Source of the DNA: Bacteroidota bacterium
GTDB lineage: Bacteria; Bacteroidota; Bacteroidia; Chitinophagales; Chitinophagaceae
DNA length: 37,547 nucleotides
Direction of reading: 5' to 3'
Assembly: GCA_005788265.1 (NCBI GenBank)
Contig: SXYR01000066.1
Span: forward strand, 1-37,547
A program made the position numbers and the translations under genes. Below are positions 18,131-27,069 of the stretch, piece after piece. The stretch's first letter is position 1, and every line of letters begins with the position of its first letter. The notes below the pieces were generated by a model. That model searched no databases and had not been told where the DNA came from. It saw nothing but the letters and a program-made list of their open reading frames with translations.

Positions 18131-18892
18131 TCAGTCAGCAGACAATGTAGCATCTAAATACTCCCGGTTCAATCTGGCAATATTCAGCACTGAAATCTCT
18201 TTCGGGCACTCTGCTTCGCAAGCATAAGTGTTGGTGCAACTTCCAAAGCCTTCTTTGTCCATTTGAGCGATCATATTGACCACCCGCTGCTTTCTTTCAG
18301 GCTCTCCTTGAGGCAACAGGGCCAGGTGAGAAACCTTGGCAGAGACAAATAACATGGCAGAGGCATTTTTACATGCTGCCACACATGCCCCACATCCAAT
18401 ACAAGCTGCAGCTGCAAATGCGTCATCTGCTTTGTCTTTTTCAATGGGAAGGGCATTGCCATCTACTGCATTGCCTGTATTTACAGAAACATAACCTCCG
18501 GCCTGTATAATTCTGTCAAAAGCACTGCGGCTTACCATCAAGTCCTTGATTACAGGAAAAGCGTTTGCCCTGAATGGTTCTACAGTAATCTTGTCTCCAT
18601 CCTTGAATGCACGCATGTGCAATTGACATGTAGTTGTTCCTTTCCATGGACCGTGTGGTCTTCCGTCAATCACCATGGAACACATTCCACAAATTCCTTC
18701 ACGGCAATCGTGGTCAAATGCAATGGGTTCGCCACCTTTTGCTATCAATTGCTCGTTCAAAACATCAATCATTTCAAGAAATGACATTTCTGAAGAAACG
18801 TTCTCAACATCATAGGTTTCAAAATGACCCTGCTCATTGACGTTGCGCTGACGCCAAACTTTTAACTTCAAATTCATTGAGTAGTGTTGCAT
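18131..18892 (-). CDS. sdhB: succinate dehydrogenase/fumarate reductase iron-sulfur subunit
   Basis: Fe-S motifs: [57 protein letters not shown]. Confidence 0.96.
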   Translation of the reverse strand: MQHYSMNLKLKVWRQRNVNEQGHFETYDVENVSSEMSFLEMIDVLNEQLIAKGGEPIAFDHDCREGICGMCSMVIDGRPHGPWKGTTTCQLHMRAFKDGDKITVEPFRANAFPVIKDLMVSRSAFDRIIQAGGYVSVNTGNAVDGNALPIEKDKADDAFAAAACIGCGACVAACKNASAMLFVSAKVSHLALLPQGEPERKQRVVNMIAQMDKEGFGSCTNTYACEAECPKEISVLNIARLNREYLDATLSAD

Positions 18893-18913
18893 ATGTCAAC
18901 TTGTTAACAGTGA

Positions 18914-20884
18914 TTATTTATAACTTCTTTGACTTGGTTTTACAATTTCATAATTGAGCGGTTCTTTGTGCAGCTGCCAATTGTCATCTTTCATCTCCCA
19001 TGCCGCTACATACATGTATTTTTCATCATCTCTCAATGCTTCTCCGTCTGGCGTTTGAAATTCCTCCCTGAAATGTCCGCCGCAGCTTTCATTCCTTTCC
19101 AAGGCATCCAAACACATCAATTCACCCAATTCAATAAAATCAGCTACCCTGCCCGCTTTATCCAGCTCAGGATTCATTTCATTGATTCCACCTGGTATGC
19201 GAACATCTGACCAGAATTCTTTTTTCAATGCACGTACTTCTTCAATGGCCTGCTTCAACCCTTTTTCACTTCTGGCCATTCCGCATTTGTCCCAGATGAT
19301 TTTTCCCAATCTCTTGTGAAAACTTTCTACGGTTTGCTTTCCATTGATAGAAATCAATTTATTGATTCTGTCACTTGCATTCTTTTCTGCTTCCACAAAT
19401 GCAGGATGATCTGTTGGAATGTTGTTGGTTCTGATCTCATCTGCCAAATAATTACCCAAGGTGTATGGAATGACAAAATATCCATCAGCCAACCCCTGCA
19501 TCAATGCAGATGCACCCAATCTGTTGGCACCGTGGTCGCTGAAATTGGCTTCTCCCAGTGCATACAAGCCGTCAATGGTTGTCTTTAATTCATAATCTAC
19601 CCACAATCCACCCATGGTGTAGTGAACAGCAGGGTAAATGCGCATGGGTACTTCATACGGATTCTCGCCCGTAATCTTTTCGTACATATTAAACAAATTG
19701 CCGTATTTCTCCTTCACAACCTCTTTTCCCAATTGTGTTATTGTATCAGGCGAAACATTGCCGAGGTTTCTTTTGCTGACCTCTGCCTTGCCATAACGCT
19801 GAATGGCAGCTGCATAATCTAAGTATACCGCTTGCTTAGAGGTGCCAACACCAAAGCCTGCATCGCATCTCTCTTTCGCAGCTCTGGATGCAACATCTCG
19901 GGGCACAAGATTGCCAAAAGCTGGATATCTTCTTTCGAGATAATAATCTCTTTCTTCTTCGGGAATTTCGTTGGGTGGACGTTGATCTCCTTGCTTTGCG
20001 GGCACCCATATTCTTCCATCATTTCTGAGTGACTCAGACATCAATGTCAACTTGGACTGATGATCTCCCGAAACTGGAATACAGGTTGGATGAATTTGGG
20101 TGAAACATGGATTGGCGAAATGGGCTCCTTTTCTGTGTGCCTTCCATGCTGCGGTAACATTAGAACCCATTGCATTGGTTGACAAATAAAAAACGTTGCC
20201 ATATCCACCCGTACACAGAAGTACTGCATGTCCAAAATGTCTTTCCAATTCACCGGTAACAAGGTTCCTGGCAATGATTCCTCTTGCCTTGCCATCGATG
20301 ATGACCAATTCAACCATTTCATGTCTTGCATGCATTTGAACAGTACCCAATGCAACCTGACGCTCCAATGCCTGATACGCACCTATCAATAATTGCTGAC
20401 CTGTTTGGCCGGCAGCATAAAAGGTCCTTTGAACCTGTGTGCCTCCAAAGGAGCGGTTGCTGAGCAATCCGCCATATTCCCTGGCAAATGGAACCCCTTG
20501 AGCAACACACTGATCTATGATATTGGTACTTACCTCCGCGAGACGGTGAACATTTGCTTCACGTGCCCTGTAATCTCCACCTTTGATGGTGTCATAAAAC
20601 AGCCTGTATGTTGAGTCGCCATCATTCTGATAGTTTTTCGCTGCATTGATTCCACCCTGTGCTGCAATGGAGTGCGCACGACGGGGAGAATCCTGAAAAC
20701 AAAATGCTTTTACTTTGTATCCCATTTCACCCAAACTGGCTGCAGCAGAAGAACCAGCCAAACCTGTTCCAACAACGATGATTTCAAGTTTTCTTTTATT
20801 GGCTGGATTTACCAATTTGACTGAACCTTTGTACTTGGTCCATTTTTCTGATAAAGAGCCTTGAGGGATTTTTGCATCAAGCAT
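18914..20884 (-). CDS. sdhA: succinate dehydrogenase/fumarate reductase flavoprotein subunit
   Basis: FAD motif [92 protein letters not shown]. Confidence 0.97.
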   Translation of the reverse strand: MLDAKIPQGSLSEKWTKYKGSVKLVNPANKRKLEIIVVGTGLAGSSAAASLGEMGYKVKAFCFQDSPRRAHSIAAQGGINAAKNYQNDGDSTYRLFYDTIKGGDYRAREANVHRLAEVSTNIIDQCVAQGVPFAREYGGLLSNRSFGGTQVQRTFYAAGQTGQQLLIGAYQALERQVALGTVQMHARHEMVELVIIDGKARGIIARNLVTGELERHFGHAVLLCTGGYGNVFYLSTNAMGSNVTAAWKAHRKGAHFANPCFTQIHPTCIPVSGDHQSKLTLMSESLRNDGRIWVPAKQGDQRPPNEIPEEERDYYLERRYPAFGNLVPRDVASRAAKERCDAGFGVGTSKQAVYLDYAAAIQRYGKAEVSKRNLGNVSPDTITQLGKEVVKEKYGNLFNMYEKITGENPYEVPMRIYPAVHYTMGGLWVDYELKTTIDGLYALGEANFSDHGANRLGASALMQGLADGYFVIPYTLGNYLADEIRTNNIPTDHPAFVEAEKNASDRINKLISINGKQTVESFHKRLGKIIWDKCGMARSEKGLKQAIEEVRALKKEFWSDVRIPGGINEMNPELDKAGRVADFIELGELMCLDALERNESCGGHFREEFQTPDGEALRDDEKYMYVAAWEMKDDNWQLHKEPLNYEIVKPSQRSYK

Positions 20885-20905
20885 GGTATGTTGATTTAAA
20901 AATGT

Positions 20906-21616
20906 TTAGAATAACAATGATACTCCGCCAGTATTGATTTGCCATCCGAAATGAACAAACAAAGGCATCAACGCAAATAGGAGTGGTACTACAATGGAGA
21001 AAACGATTCCAATCGTTTTGATCGTTCCAAAATAATTCTTGGAGCTAATCCCCAAAGTTTGAGCGGCACTTTGTACGCCATGGAGCAAATGCCACGAAAG
21101 TGAAAAACAACCGAGCAGGTAAACAACTACCACCCAGGGTACAGCAAAGATATCTTGCATCTGCGCATATAAATTGTGGTAAGTCTTTCCATCGTATTGA
21201 ACATCTGTGAGTCCGCCAAAGCGTGAAGGAACCCAAAAATGAACCAGATGCAAAACCAAAAACAATAAAATCAATGTCCCCAAAAGGGCCATGGATCTTG
21301 AATACCACTTGGAGGTTTTATTGCCAGCTGTCACTGCATAACGACTTTTACGAGATGACCTGTTTTGCAATTCCAATTTGTACCCTTGAACAATATGTAA
21401 AATGAATCCAAGAAACAATCCAATCTCCATGATGCGGATTAAGATATTGCTTCCCATAAAATGAGCGGCACGATTGAAATTTTCTTCAGGATTTGAAAAG
21501 AGTACATTGGCATTTATGTAGCAATGCACCAAGAGAAAGACAACAAGAAAAAAACCGGTCATTGCCATCACCAATTTTTTCCCAATAGAAGAGGTGAAAA
21601 TTTGACTCCAATTCAT
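20906..21616 (-). CDS. sdhC: succinate dehydrogenase cytochrome b subunit
   Basis: About 237 aa from the ATG at 21616. Hydrophobic with conserved histidines (VHCYINANVLF, FILHIVQGYKLE, LHLVHFWV, SLSWHLLHGVQSA); upstream of sdhA-sdhB. Confidence 0.92.
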   Translation of the reverse strand: MNWSQIFTSSIGKKLVMAMTGFFLVVFLLVHCYINANVLFSNPEENFNRAAHFMGSNILIRIMEIGLFLGFILHIVQGYKLELQNRSSRKSRYAVTAGNKTSKWYSRSMALLGTLILLFLVLHLVHFWVPSRFGGLTDVQYDGKTYHNLYAQMQDIFAVPWVVVVYLLGCFSLSWHLLHGVQSAAQTLGISSKNYFGTIKTIGIVFSIVVPLLFALMPLFVHFGWQINTGGVSLLF

Positions 21617-21666
21617 AGACAGGGTTTTCAAAATTTATAGGTGCAAAGTTACGTTACAAACTTTAT

Positions 21667-22233
21667 TTATTCACCCAAACGTTTGATTATCAGATTGTCG
21701 ACTTTGTTGAACAAGTTGATGGGTGTGAAAGGCCTCCAGTTGTTCAGGTCTAAAAGTTCAACAAACCTGTGAATACCCGTCCTTTTGAAATCATAGGCTG
21801 ATTGCTGGGGCAGTCCCAGCATGACAATCCACCCCCCTTTTTCCTCCACATCTTCGCACCATTCTTCATAATAACACTCATCACTGCTGTGAAAATTCAA
21901 TACATTTTCTCCAATTAAGATGAATTTGCTGATGCCATGAACCAACATTTTGTCAATCAACTCCCTTTTCAAAGTCATGATGTCATTCTCAATGGCATCG
22001 TTCCATTCACCAATAAACTCAATGATTGCGAAACCGATTTCGTAATCAGCATAAAGCACCTTTAGGTACAATGTTTGAGATCCAATATCATCCCACTGGG
22101 GATGGATGTAATAGTTGTATACTGTTTGGGTAAATTCAAATTCAGAATAGGTTCTGCCAAAAAAAGGAGATTTGGGATCTTCTTCGGCTGTATAAAGATG
22201 CCTCCAGTTGTAATATGGTTCTATCTCATGCAT
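21667..22233 (-). CDS. conserved hypothetical protein
   Basis: 188-aa ORF with ATG start overlapping the 3' end of murQ by 8 bp; acidic and aromatic-rich, no recognised domain. Confidence 0.75.
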   Translation of the reverse strand: MHEIEPYYNWRHLYTAEEDPKSPFFGRTYSEFEFTQTVYNYYIHPQWDDIGSQTLYLKVLYADYEIGFAIIEFIGEWNDAIENDIMTLKRELIDKMLVHGISKFILIGENVLNFHSSDECYYEEWCEDVEEKGGWIVMLGLPQQSAYDFKRTGIHRFVELLDLNNWRPFTPINLFNKVDNLIIKRLGE

Positions 22234-23059
22234 TGTTGCGATTCAACCACATATCCATAGCCTTTTTCACACTGCCATGTTTCAACAACAAATTTTTTGC
22301 TTCCTCGGGTGAATCCAGGTGTATCTTTTCCATCAACATCTTGGTTCCGCGTGCAATCAGTTTTTCATTTGTCAATTGCATATTGACCATTTTATTGTCT
22401 TCCACCCTGCCCAATTGAATCATTACAGCGGTAGAAATCATATTCAAAATCAATTTTTGGGCAGTACCACTTTTCATTCTTGTACTCCCTGTTACAAACT
22501 CAGGCCCCAGTTCCACTTCGATGGGAAAATCAGCTTCCTTTGATATTGCTGCGTTGAAATTGCAGGATATAGATCCTGTAACAATCCCTTCTTCTCTGCA
22601 ATTTCTGAGTCCGCCTATTACATATGGAGTTGATCCGCTCGCTGCGATGCCTACAACCACATCATTGACATTGATATCATATTCTCTGAGATCCTTCCAT
22701 GCCTGTTGAAGATCGTCTTCTGCAAACTCTACAGCATTGAACATGGCATTTCTTCCACCTGCAATGATGCCTACCACCATTCCTTCTGGAACACCATATG
22801 TTGGTGGACATTCAGAAGCATCTACCACACCCAATCTTCCGCTGGTTCCGGCCCCAATATAGAACAACCTCCCACCTGCCAGCATTTTATCAGCGATGGC
22901 CTCAACCAGTAATGTAATCTGGGGAATGGCTTTGGTTACCGCCTCTGGTACTTTCCGATCTTCTTTGTTGATATTGGATAAGATGTCCTTAACCGGCATC
23001 TTCTCCAAATGACGGTAAAGCGAAACTTCTTCTGTTGTCTTATTTCTTTTTTCTTGCAC
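22226..23059 (-). CDS. murQ: N-acetylmuramic acid 6-phosphate etherase
   Basis: SIS-domain MurQ motifs: GGRLFYIGAGTSGRLGVVDASECPPTYGVPEGMVVGIIAGG, GIAASGSTPYVIGGL, EVELGPEFVTGSTRMKSGTAQKLILNMIST. GTG start. Confidence 0.96.
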   Translation of the reverse strand: MQEKRNKTTEEVSLYRHLEKMPVKDILSNINKEDRKVPEAVTKAIPQITLLVEAIADKMLAGGRLFYIGAGTSGRLGVVDASECPPTYGVPEGMVVGIIAGGRNAMFNAVEFAEDDLQQAWKDLREYDINVNDVVVGIAASGSTPYVIGGLRNCREEGIVTGSISCNFNAAISKEADFPIEVELGPEFVTGSTRMKSGTAQKLILNMISTAVMIQLGRVEDNKMVNMQLTNEKLIARGTKMLMEKIHLDSPEEAKNLLLKHGSVKKAMDMWLNRNNA

Positions 23060-23906
23060 TTTTCTTCAGATGAAAGTGAGTGAGTCCATCGATGGGATTC
23101 TGAAAAACTTGACCCAAATGGAATCCGTATACCTTACAAAGTTCGTCAATTTTATCCTTAAAATGAAATGCAATGCTGCCTACGAAATGGATGGGAACTT
23201 CCCTCGCTTGGGGATAGCTCAACAGGTGTGTGCCCATGAATTCACGAAGTCCATCCTCTATGATATTCTCAATGATGTAATGACCTCTGTGCATAGATAA
23301 AAATATTGCAAATCCAGCCAGGTACCTGTTTGGAAAGGGCTCCTTGTATACTTGATGTAAAATTTCCTCCTTGTTGGTATTGAAAACCTGTATGAATGAT
23401 TTCTCAAGTGCTTTATCCAACTTCTTGTAAAGAAAATGCTGCACCAGTACTTTCCCAAAATAAGCACCGCTGGCCTCATCACCCAATACATATCCAAGCC
23501 CGGGCGAGTTGGCCATGAGTCTGCTACCGTTGAAATAACAAGAGTTTGATCCGGTTCCCAATATGCATGCAATTCCTTTTTTGTTTCCGCAGGTAGCTAT
23601 GGCGGCACCCATTAGATCATGTGTTACATGTATGGAGGATGTTGGATATATTTCTTTGATGGCCCTCAAAACAATATTTGCCTTGGAGGTGGTTTTACAG
23701 CCTGTACCATAATAATACACTTCGTCAATTGACTTGGAGCGCATTTTTTTGGGGAATTCCTTTTGAATCAACCGCTGAATTTCATCTTTGGTCATGTAAT
23801 AAGGACTGATGCCACTGGTATAAAAAGTTGACTTCTTACCATTTTCCAATAACCTCCACGCGGTTTTGGTTGCACCACTGTCAGCTATTAAAATTGAAAT
23901 TGCCAT
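23040..23906 (-). CDS. BadF/BadG/BcrA/BcrD ATPase family amino-sugar kinase (GlcNAc or MurNAc kinase)
   Basis: ADSGATKTAWRLLENGK phosphate-binding loop, CILGTGSNSCYFNG, GLGYVLGDEASGAYFGK; overlaps murQ by 20 bp. Confidence 0.88.
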   Translation of the reverse strand: MAISILIADSGATKTAWRLLENGKKSTFYTSGISPYYMTKDEIQRLIQKEFPKKMRSKSIDEVYYYGTGCKTTSKANIVLRAIKEIYPTSSIHVTHDLMGAAIATCGNKKGIACILGTGSNSCYFNGSRLMANSPGLGYVLGDEASGAYFGKVLVQHFLYKKLDKALEKSFIQVFNTNKEEILHQVYKEPFPNRYLAGFAIFLSMHRGHYIIENIIEDGLREFMGTHLLSYPQAREVPIHFVGSIAFHFKDKIDELCKVYGFHLGQVFQNPIDGLTHFHLKKSARKKK

Positions 23907-23956
23907 ATCTCGTTTGAATTCAGGAACTTTGTGAAAAGGATTTATTGCATACCAAT

Positions 23957-25525
23957 ATGAACAAGCAAAAAATACAGGTTTTTGTTCCGATTTTATTCTC
24001 TGTTGCCGTGATCATGGGCATGTTTATTGGATACAAATTACACAGCAATATGCCAAATACGAAAAGTTTTTTTGGAGCAATTGCCACTCAACCGCAAAAC
24101 GAAATATTGCATATCATTCAACAACGGTATGTTGACTCTGTTGACAATGCCAAATTATCAAAAGCATCCATCGATGCCATATTGAATGAACTCGATCCCC
24201 ACAGCATGTATATTCCCAGTCAACAACTAAATGAAATCAATGAAGACCTGGATGGCTCCTTCCAAGGGATTGGCATTGAATTCAACATATTGAAAGATAC
24301 CGTTCATGTACTGCATGTAGTAGAAGGAGGTCCATCGGAAAAAGCTGGCATCAAAACCGGAGATAAAATATTACAAGTAGATAAGTACAATGCTGTTGGA
24401 ATAAAAAATACCGAAGACTTCAAAAAATGGGTCAAGGGTCCAAAAGGCACAACAGTTGAAATCCAAATCATGACTGGGGGGAAAAAAATATCTAAAAAAA
24501 TAAAACGTGATTTCATACCACTGCCCTCTTTGGATGCTTTTTACATGATTGATAAAAACAAAGGATATATCAAATTGAACAGGTTTTCAAATAATACCTA
24601 CAAAGAATTTTTCGATGCATTGGAAAACCTGACCCAAAAAGGAATGAATCAACTCATCCTTGACCTGAGAGACAATGGCGGAGGCATTCTTGAAGAGGCC
24701 ATTGACATCATAGATGAATTGGTGGGCGGTGACAAAATGATTGTGTATACCAATGGACTTAAAAACCCTAAAAAAGAATACAAGGCAAAACGCAAAGGTA
24801 TTTTTGAAGAAGGCACAATCATCGTCTTGCTCAATGAAAATTCAGCATCTGCAAGCGAAGTCATTGCTGGAGCCCTGCAAGACCTTGACAGGGCAACAAT
24901 CGTTGGAAGAAGAAGCTTTGGAAAAGGCCTGGTTCAGGAACAATTTTCTCTATCAGACGGTTCAGCACTCCGGCTGACAACAGCAAGGTATTATACTCCA
25001 TTGGGAAGAAGCATCCAAAAGCCCTATGACAGGGGAATTGAGGCATATGCATCAGAAGTCATGAATCGTTTCCATCTTTCTGGGAATGCTGATAGCAGCA
25101 AAAATAATAACTTAGAAGTATACACTACTTCCAAAGGAAAAAAGTTATACGGAGGAGGTGGAATAACTCCAGACATTGTCATTCCATTCAATCGATTCTT
25201 ACTTGACACCAACTTGAATGTATTGTATAAAAACAACCTCCTTGGTTTTTTTGCATACAATTATTACATGAATCATCGTGAAGAAATCAAGTCATTTGGC
25301 AATGCCGAAACATTCAATGCCCAATTCAATTTAGATGCAAATACTTTGAGCCTGCTGATAAAAAGCGCTCAATCAACTGCCCAGTTCAATGATGTACAAC
25401 GGCAGTTTATCAAACAGCGATTCAAGGCTTTGCTGGGCAAAATGGAATGGGGTCAATCAGCATCAACCCTTGTGCTCAATACACTAGATGAAACATATCT
25501 GAAAGCAGTCCAATCTCTCAATTAG
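23957..25525 (+). CDS. S41 family carboxy-terminal processing peptidase (CtpA-like)
   Basis: N-terminal TM; PDZ (GIGIEFNILKDTVHVLHVVEGGPSEKAGIKTGDKILQVD); catalytic region LILDLRDNGGGILEEAIDI, NENSASASEVIAGALQDLDRATIVGRRSFGKGLVQ. ATG at 23957. Confidence 0.94.
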   Translation: MNKQKIQVFVPILFSVAVIMGMFIGYKLHSNMPNTKSFFGAIATQPQNEILHIIQQRYVDSVDNAKLSKASIDAILNELDPHSMYIPSQQLNEINEDLDGSFQGIGIEFNILKDTVHVLHVVEGGPSEKAGIKTGDKILQVDKYNAVGIKNTEDFKKWVKGPKGTTVEIQIMTGGKKISKKIKRDFIPLPSLDAFYMIDKNKGYIKLNRFSNNTYKEFFDALENLTQKGMNQLILDLRDNGGGILEEAIDIIDELVGGDKMIVYTNGLKNPKKEYKAKRKGIFEEGTIIVLLNENSASASEVIAGALQDLDRATIVGRRSFGKGLVQEQFSLSDGSALRLTTARYYTPLGRSIQKPYDRGIEAYASEVMNRFHLSGNADSSKNNNLEVYTTSKGKKLYGGGGITPDIVIPFNRFLLDTNLNVLYKNNLLGFFAYNYYMNHREEIKSFGNAETFNAQFNLDANTLSLLIKSAQSTAQFNDVQRQFIKQRFKALLGKMEWGQSASTLVLNTLDETYLKAVQSLN

Positions 25526-26402
25526 TGTTTTGCCTATAAATATAAATTTGAGAACTGCACTTTCCAGGTTGAAACAATGCAAAAAAGTTGGAGATTATGC
25601 CGTTTAAAATAGCAGGAACCATATTGATGCTGCCGCTTTTATATTTCTCGCTCAACATACTTACATAGAAAGAATCAAACCACATTGGCCTCATTGCAAT
25701 TTTGAAAAATCCTTTCTCGGTTAACAACTGATGCATGGATTGGGGTGTAAAATGATGTAAATGTCTTGGCACATCGTATGCTGCCCAAAATTGCTGATAA
25801 TGTTGCGCATCCCATGAAGTATGATTGGGAACTGCAATCACCAAAATTCCATTTTCCTTCAAGATGCTTTTGAAAGCATCCAGCGTTTCATGCAACGCAT
25901 GTACATGTTCCAATACATGCCACAATGTAATTGCATCAAATGTTTTTGGAATAAGTTCATTTAAGGCCGAAGGGGATAAAACAGATGATCCAATAGCACC
26001 AGAAGCTTTTGCTCTGGCTGCTTCATCGGGTTCCATCCCCATTACTGTCCATTTCTTTTGTTTTGCAAATTTTAGAAAAGCGCCTGTACCACAACCATAA
26101 TCAAGCAAATGACCGGATTTCAAATTCGAATAAGAACCAATGAGGTTGAATTTTTGGGCGACTGAAATATTTCTGACAAACTGATATACCTTATTGAAAA
26201 TACCTTTGCTGCTGTCAGTATGTGAAATATAATCAGATGAATCATAATACCTGCCTATTTCCTGCATGGTGGGAGGATGATCTGTATAGACATACCCACA
26301 ATGATCACAACGCATTAAATGAAAGGTCTCATTGGATACAGTGTAATCCTTCACATGAAGAAAAGAACTGGCATGGTCATGCGAACAAATTGTACAATTC
26401 AC
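25518..26402 (-). CDS. class I SAM-dependent methyltransferase with N-terminal zinc-ribbon
   Basis: CTIC-(X)n-CDHCGYVYTDHPP zinc ribbon; motif I LLDYGCGTGAFLKFAKQKKW; FDAITLWHVLEHVHALHETL. The ORF opens at 26564, but the first plausible start not overlapping the upstream gene is GTG at 26402. Confidence 0.85.
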   Translation of the reverse strand: MNCTICSHDHASSFLHVKDYTVSNETFHLMRCDHCGYVYTDHPPTMQEIGRYYDSSDYISHTDSSKGIFNKVYQFVRNISVAQKFNLIGSYSNLKSGHLLDYGCGTGAFLKFAKQKKWTVMGMEPDEAARAKASGAIGSSVLSPSALNELIPKTFDAITLWHVLEHVHALHETLDAFKSILKENGILVIAVPNHTSWDAQHYQQFWAAYDVPRHLHHFTPQSMHQLLTEKGFFKIAMRPMWFDSFYVSMLSEKYKSGSINMVPAILNGIISNFFALFQPGKCSSQIYIYRQNTN

Positions 26403-26407
26403 AGGTA

Positions 26408-27067
26408 TTATTTTTGCAAAGTATATGTGCTGATGGCATGTTTCACATGAACAGGATCGTAGCGTGCATCCAAAAAGGAGAAACTTCCCAAAAAGAAACG
26501 AATAACAATGGATGTCGCAGCAATTGAAATCAAAAGGACAGAGGCGATTTTCCACCTTTGCCATGCTTGTCCCTTTCGCTGATCCACAAAATATTGGTGC
26601 AAATCATCAGATGACTGTAGCTTATCGCCCGTCAATACATCATGCGAATAAATTTCTCTTACAACATGTTCATAACCTAATTTCCCAGATAATATTTCCA
26701 GTTCATTTAGGGGTATGAATTCAACTTTTTTTGCCTCATTCAATGAAAAAGAGCCAACACCTTCCCACTCTACTTTGCCGTTGGACTGAAGCAGTTGATT
26801 CGCTTGAACGGAAAATGTTCGATACAACTCATCTAACTCATTGTCGGATATATTCAATTGAGATTTCAAATAAACATTGAGGGACTCATCCGAGGCTTCG
26901 TCGGTTGGTTCAAAATGAAATCGAAATACTGGCGAGTACAATACCTTGTTTGCAAAATCATTGGTTGATGGAATCCTGATCAAGGACAATACACCCAATC
27001 CAGGTAAAGCAATATTGCCATTGATTGAAAAATATTTGTATAAATATTTAGAAAAATCACTGTTCAT
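26408..27067 (-). CDS. HU-CCDC81-like domain protein with C-terminal TM segment (no SPOR domain seen)
   Basis: N-terminus YLYKYFSINGNIALPGLGVLSLIRIPS and a second module NQLLQSNGKVEWEGVGSFSLNEAKKVEFIPL fit the Bacteroidota CCDC81-like HU domain pattern; TM helix WKIASVLLISIAATSIVIRFFLG. Confidence 0.75.
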   Translation of the reverse strand: MNSDFSKYLYKYFSINGNIALPGLGVLSLIRIPSTNDFANKVLYSPVFRFHFEPTDEASDESLNVYLKSQLNISDNELDELYRTFSVQANQLLQSNGKVEWEGVGSFSLNEAKKVEFIPLNELEILSGKLGYEHVVREIYSHDVLTGDKLQSSDDLHQYFVDQRKGQAWQRWKIASVLLISIAATSIVIRFFLGSFSFLDARYDPVHVKHAISTYTLQK

Positions 27068-27069
27068 CG

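Noticed and set aside
21644-21651. TAACTTTG (minus) as the sdhC promoter
   Set aside because: The -7 match is good, but the nearest TTG is at N24, outside the usual spacing, so it was not listed as a feature.
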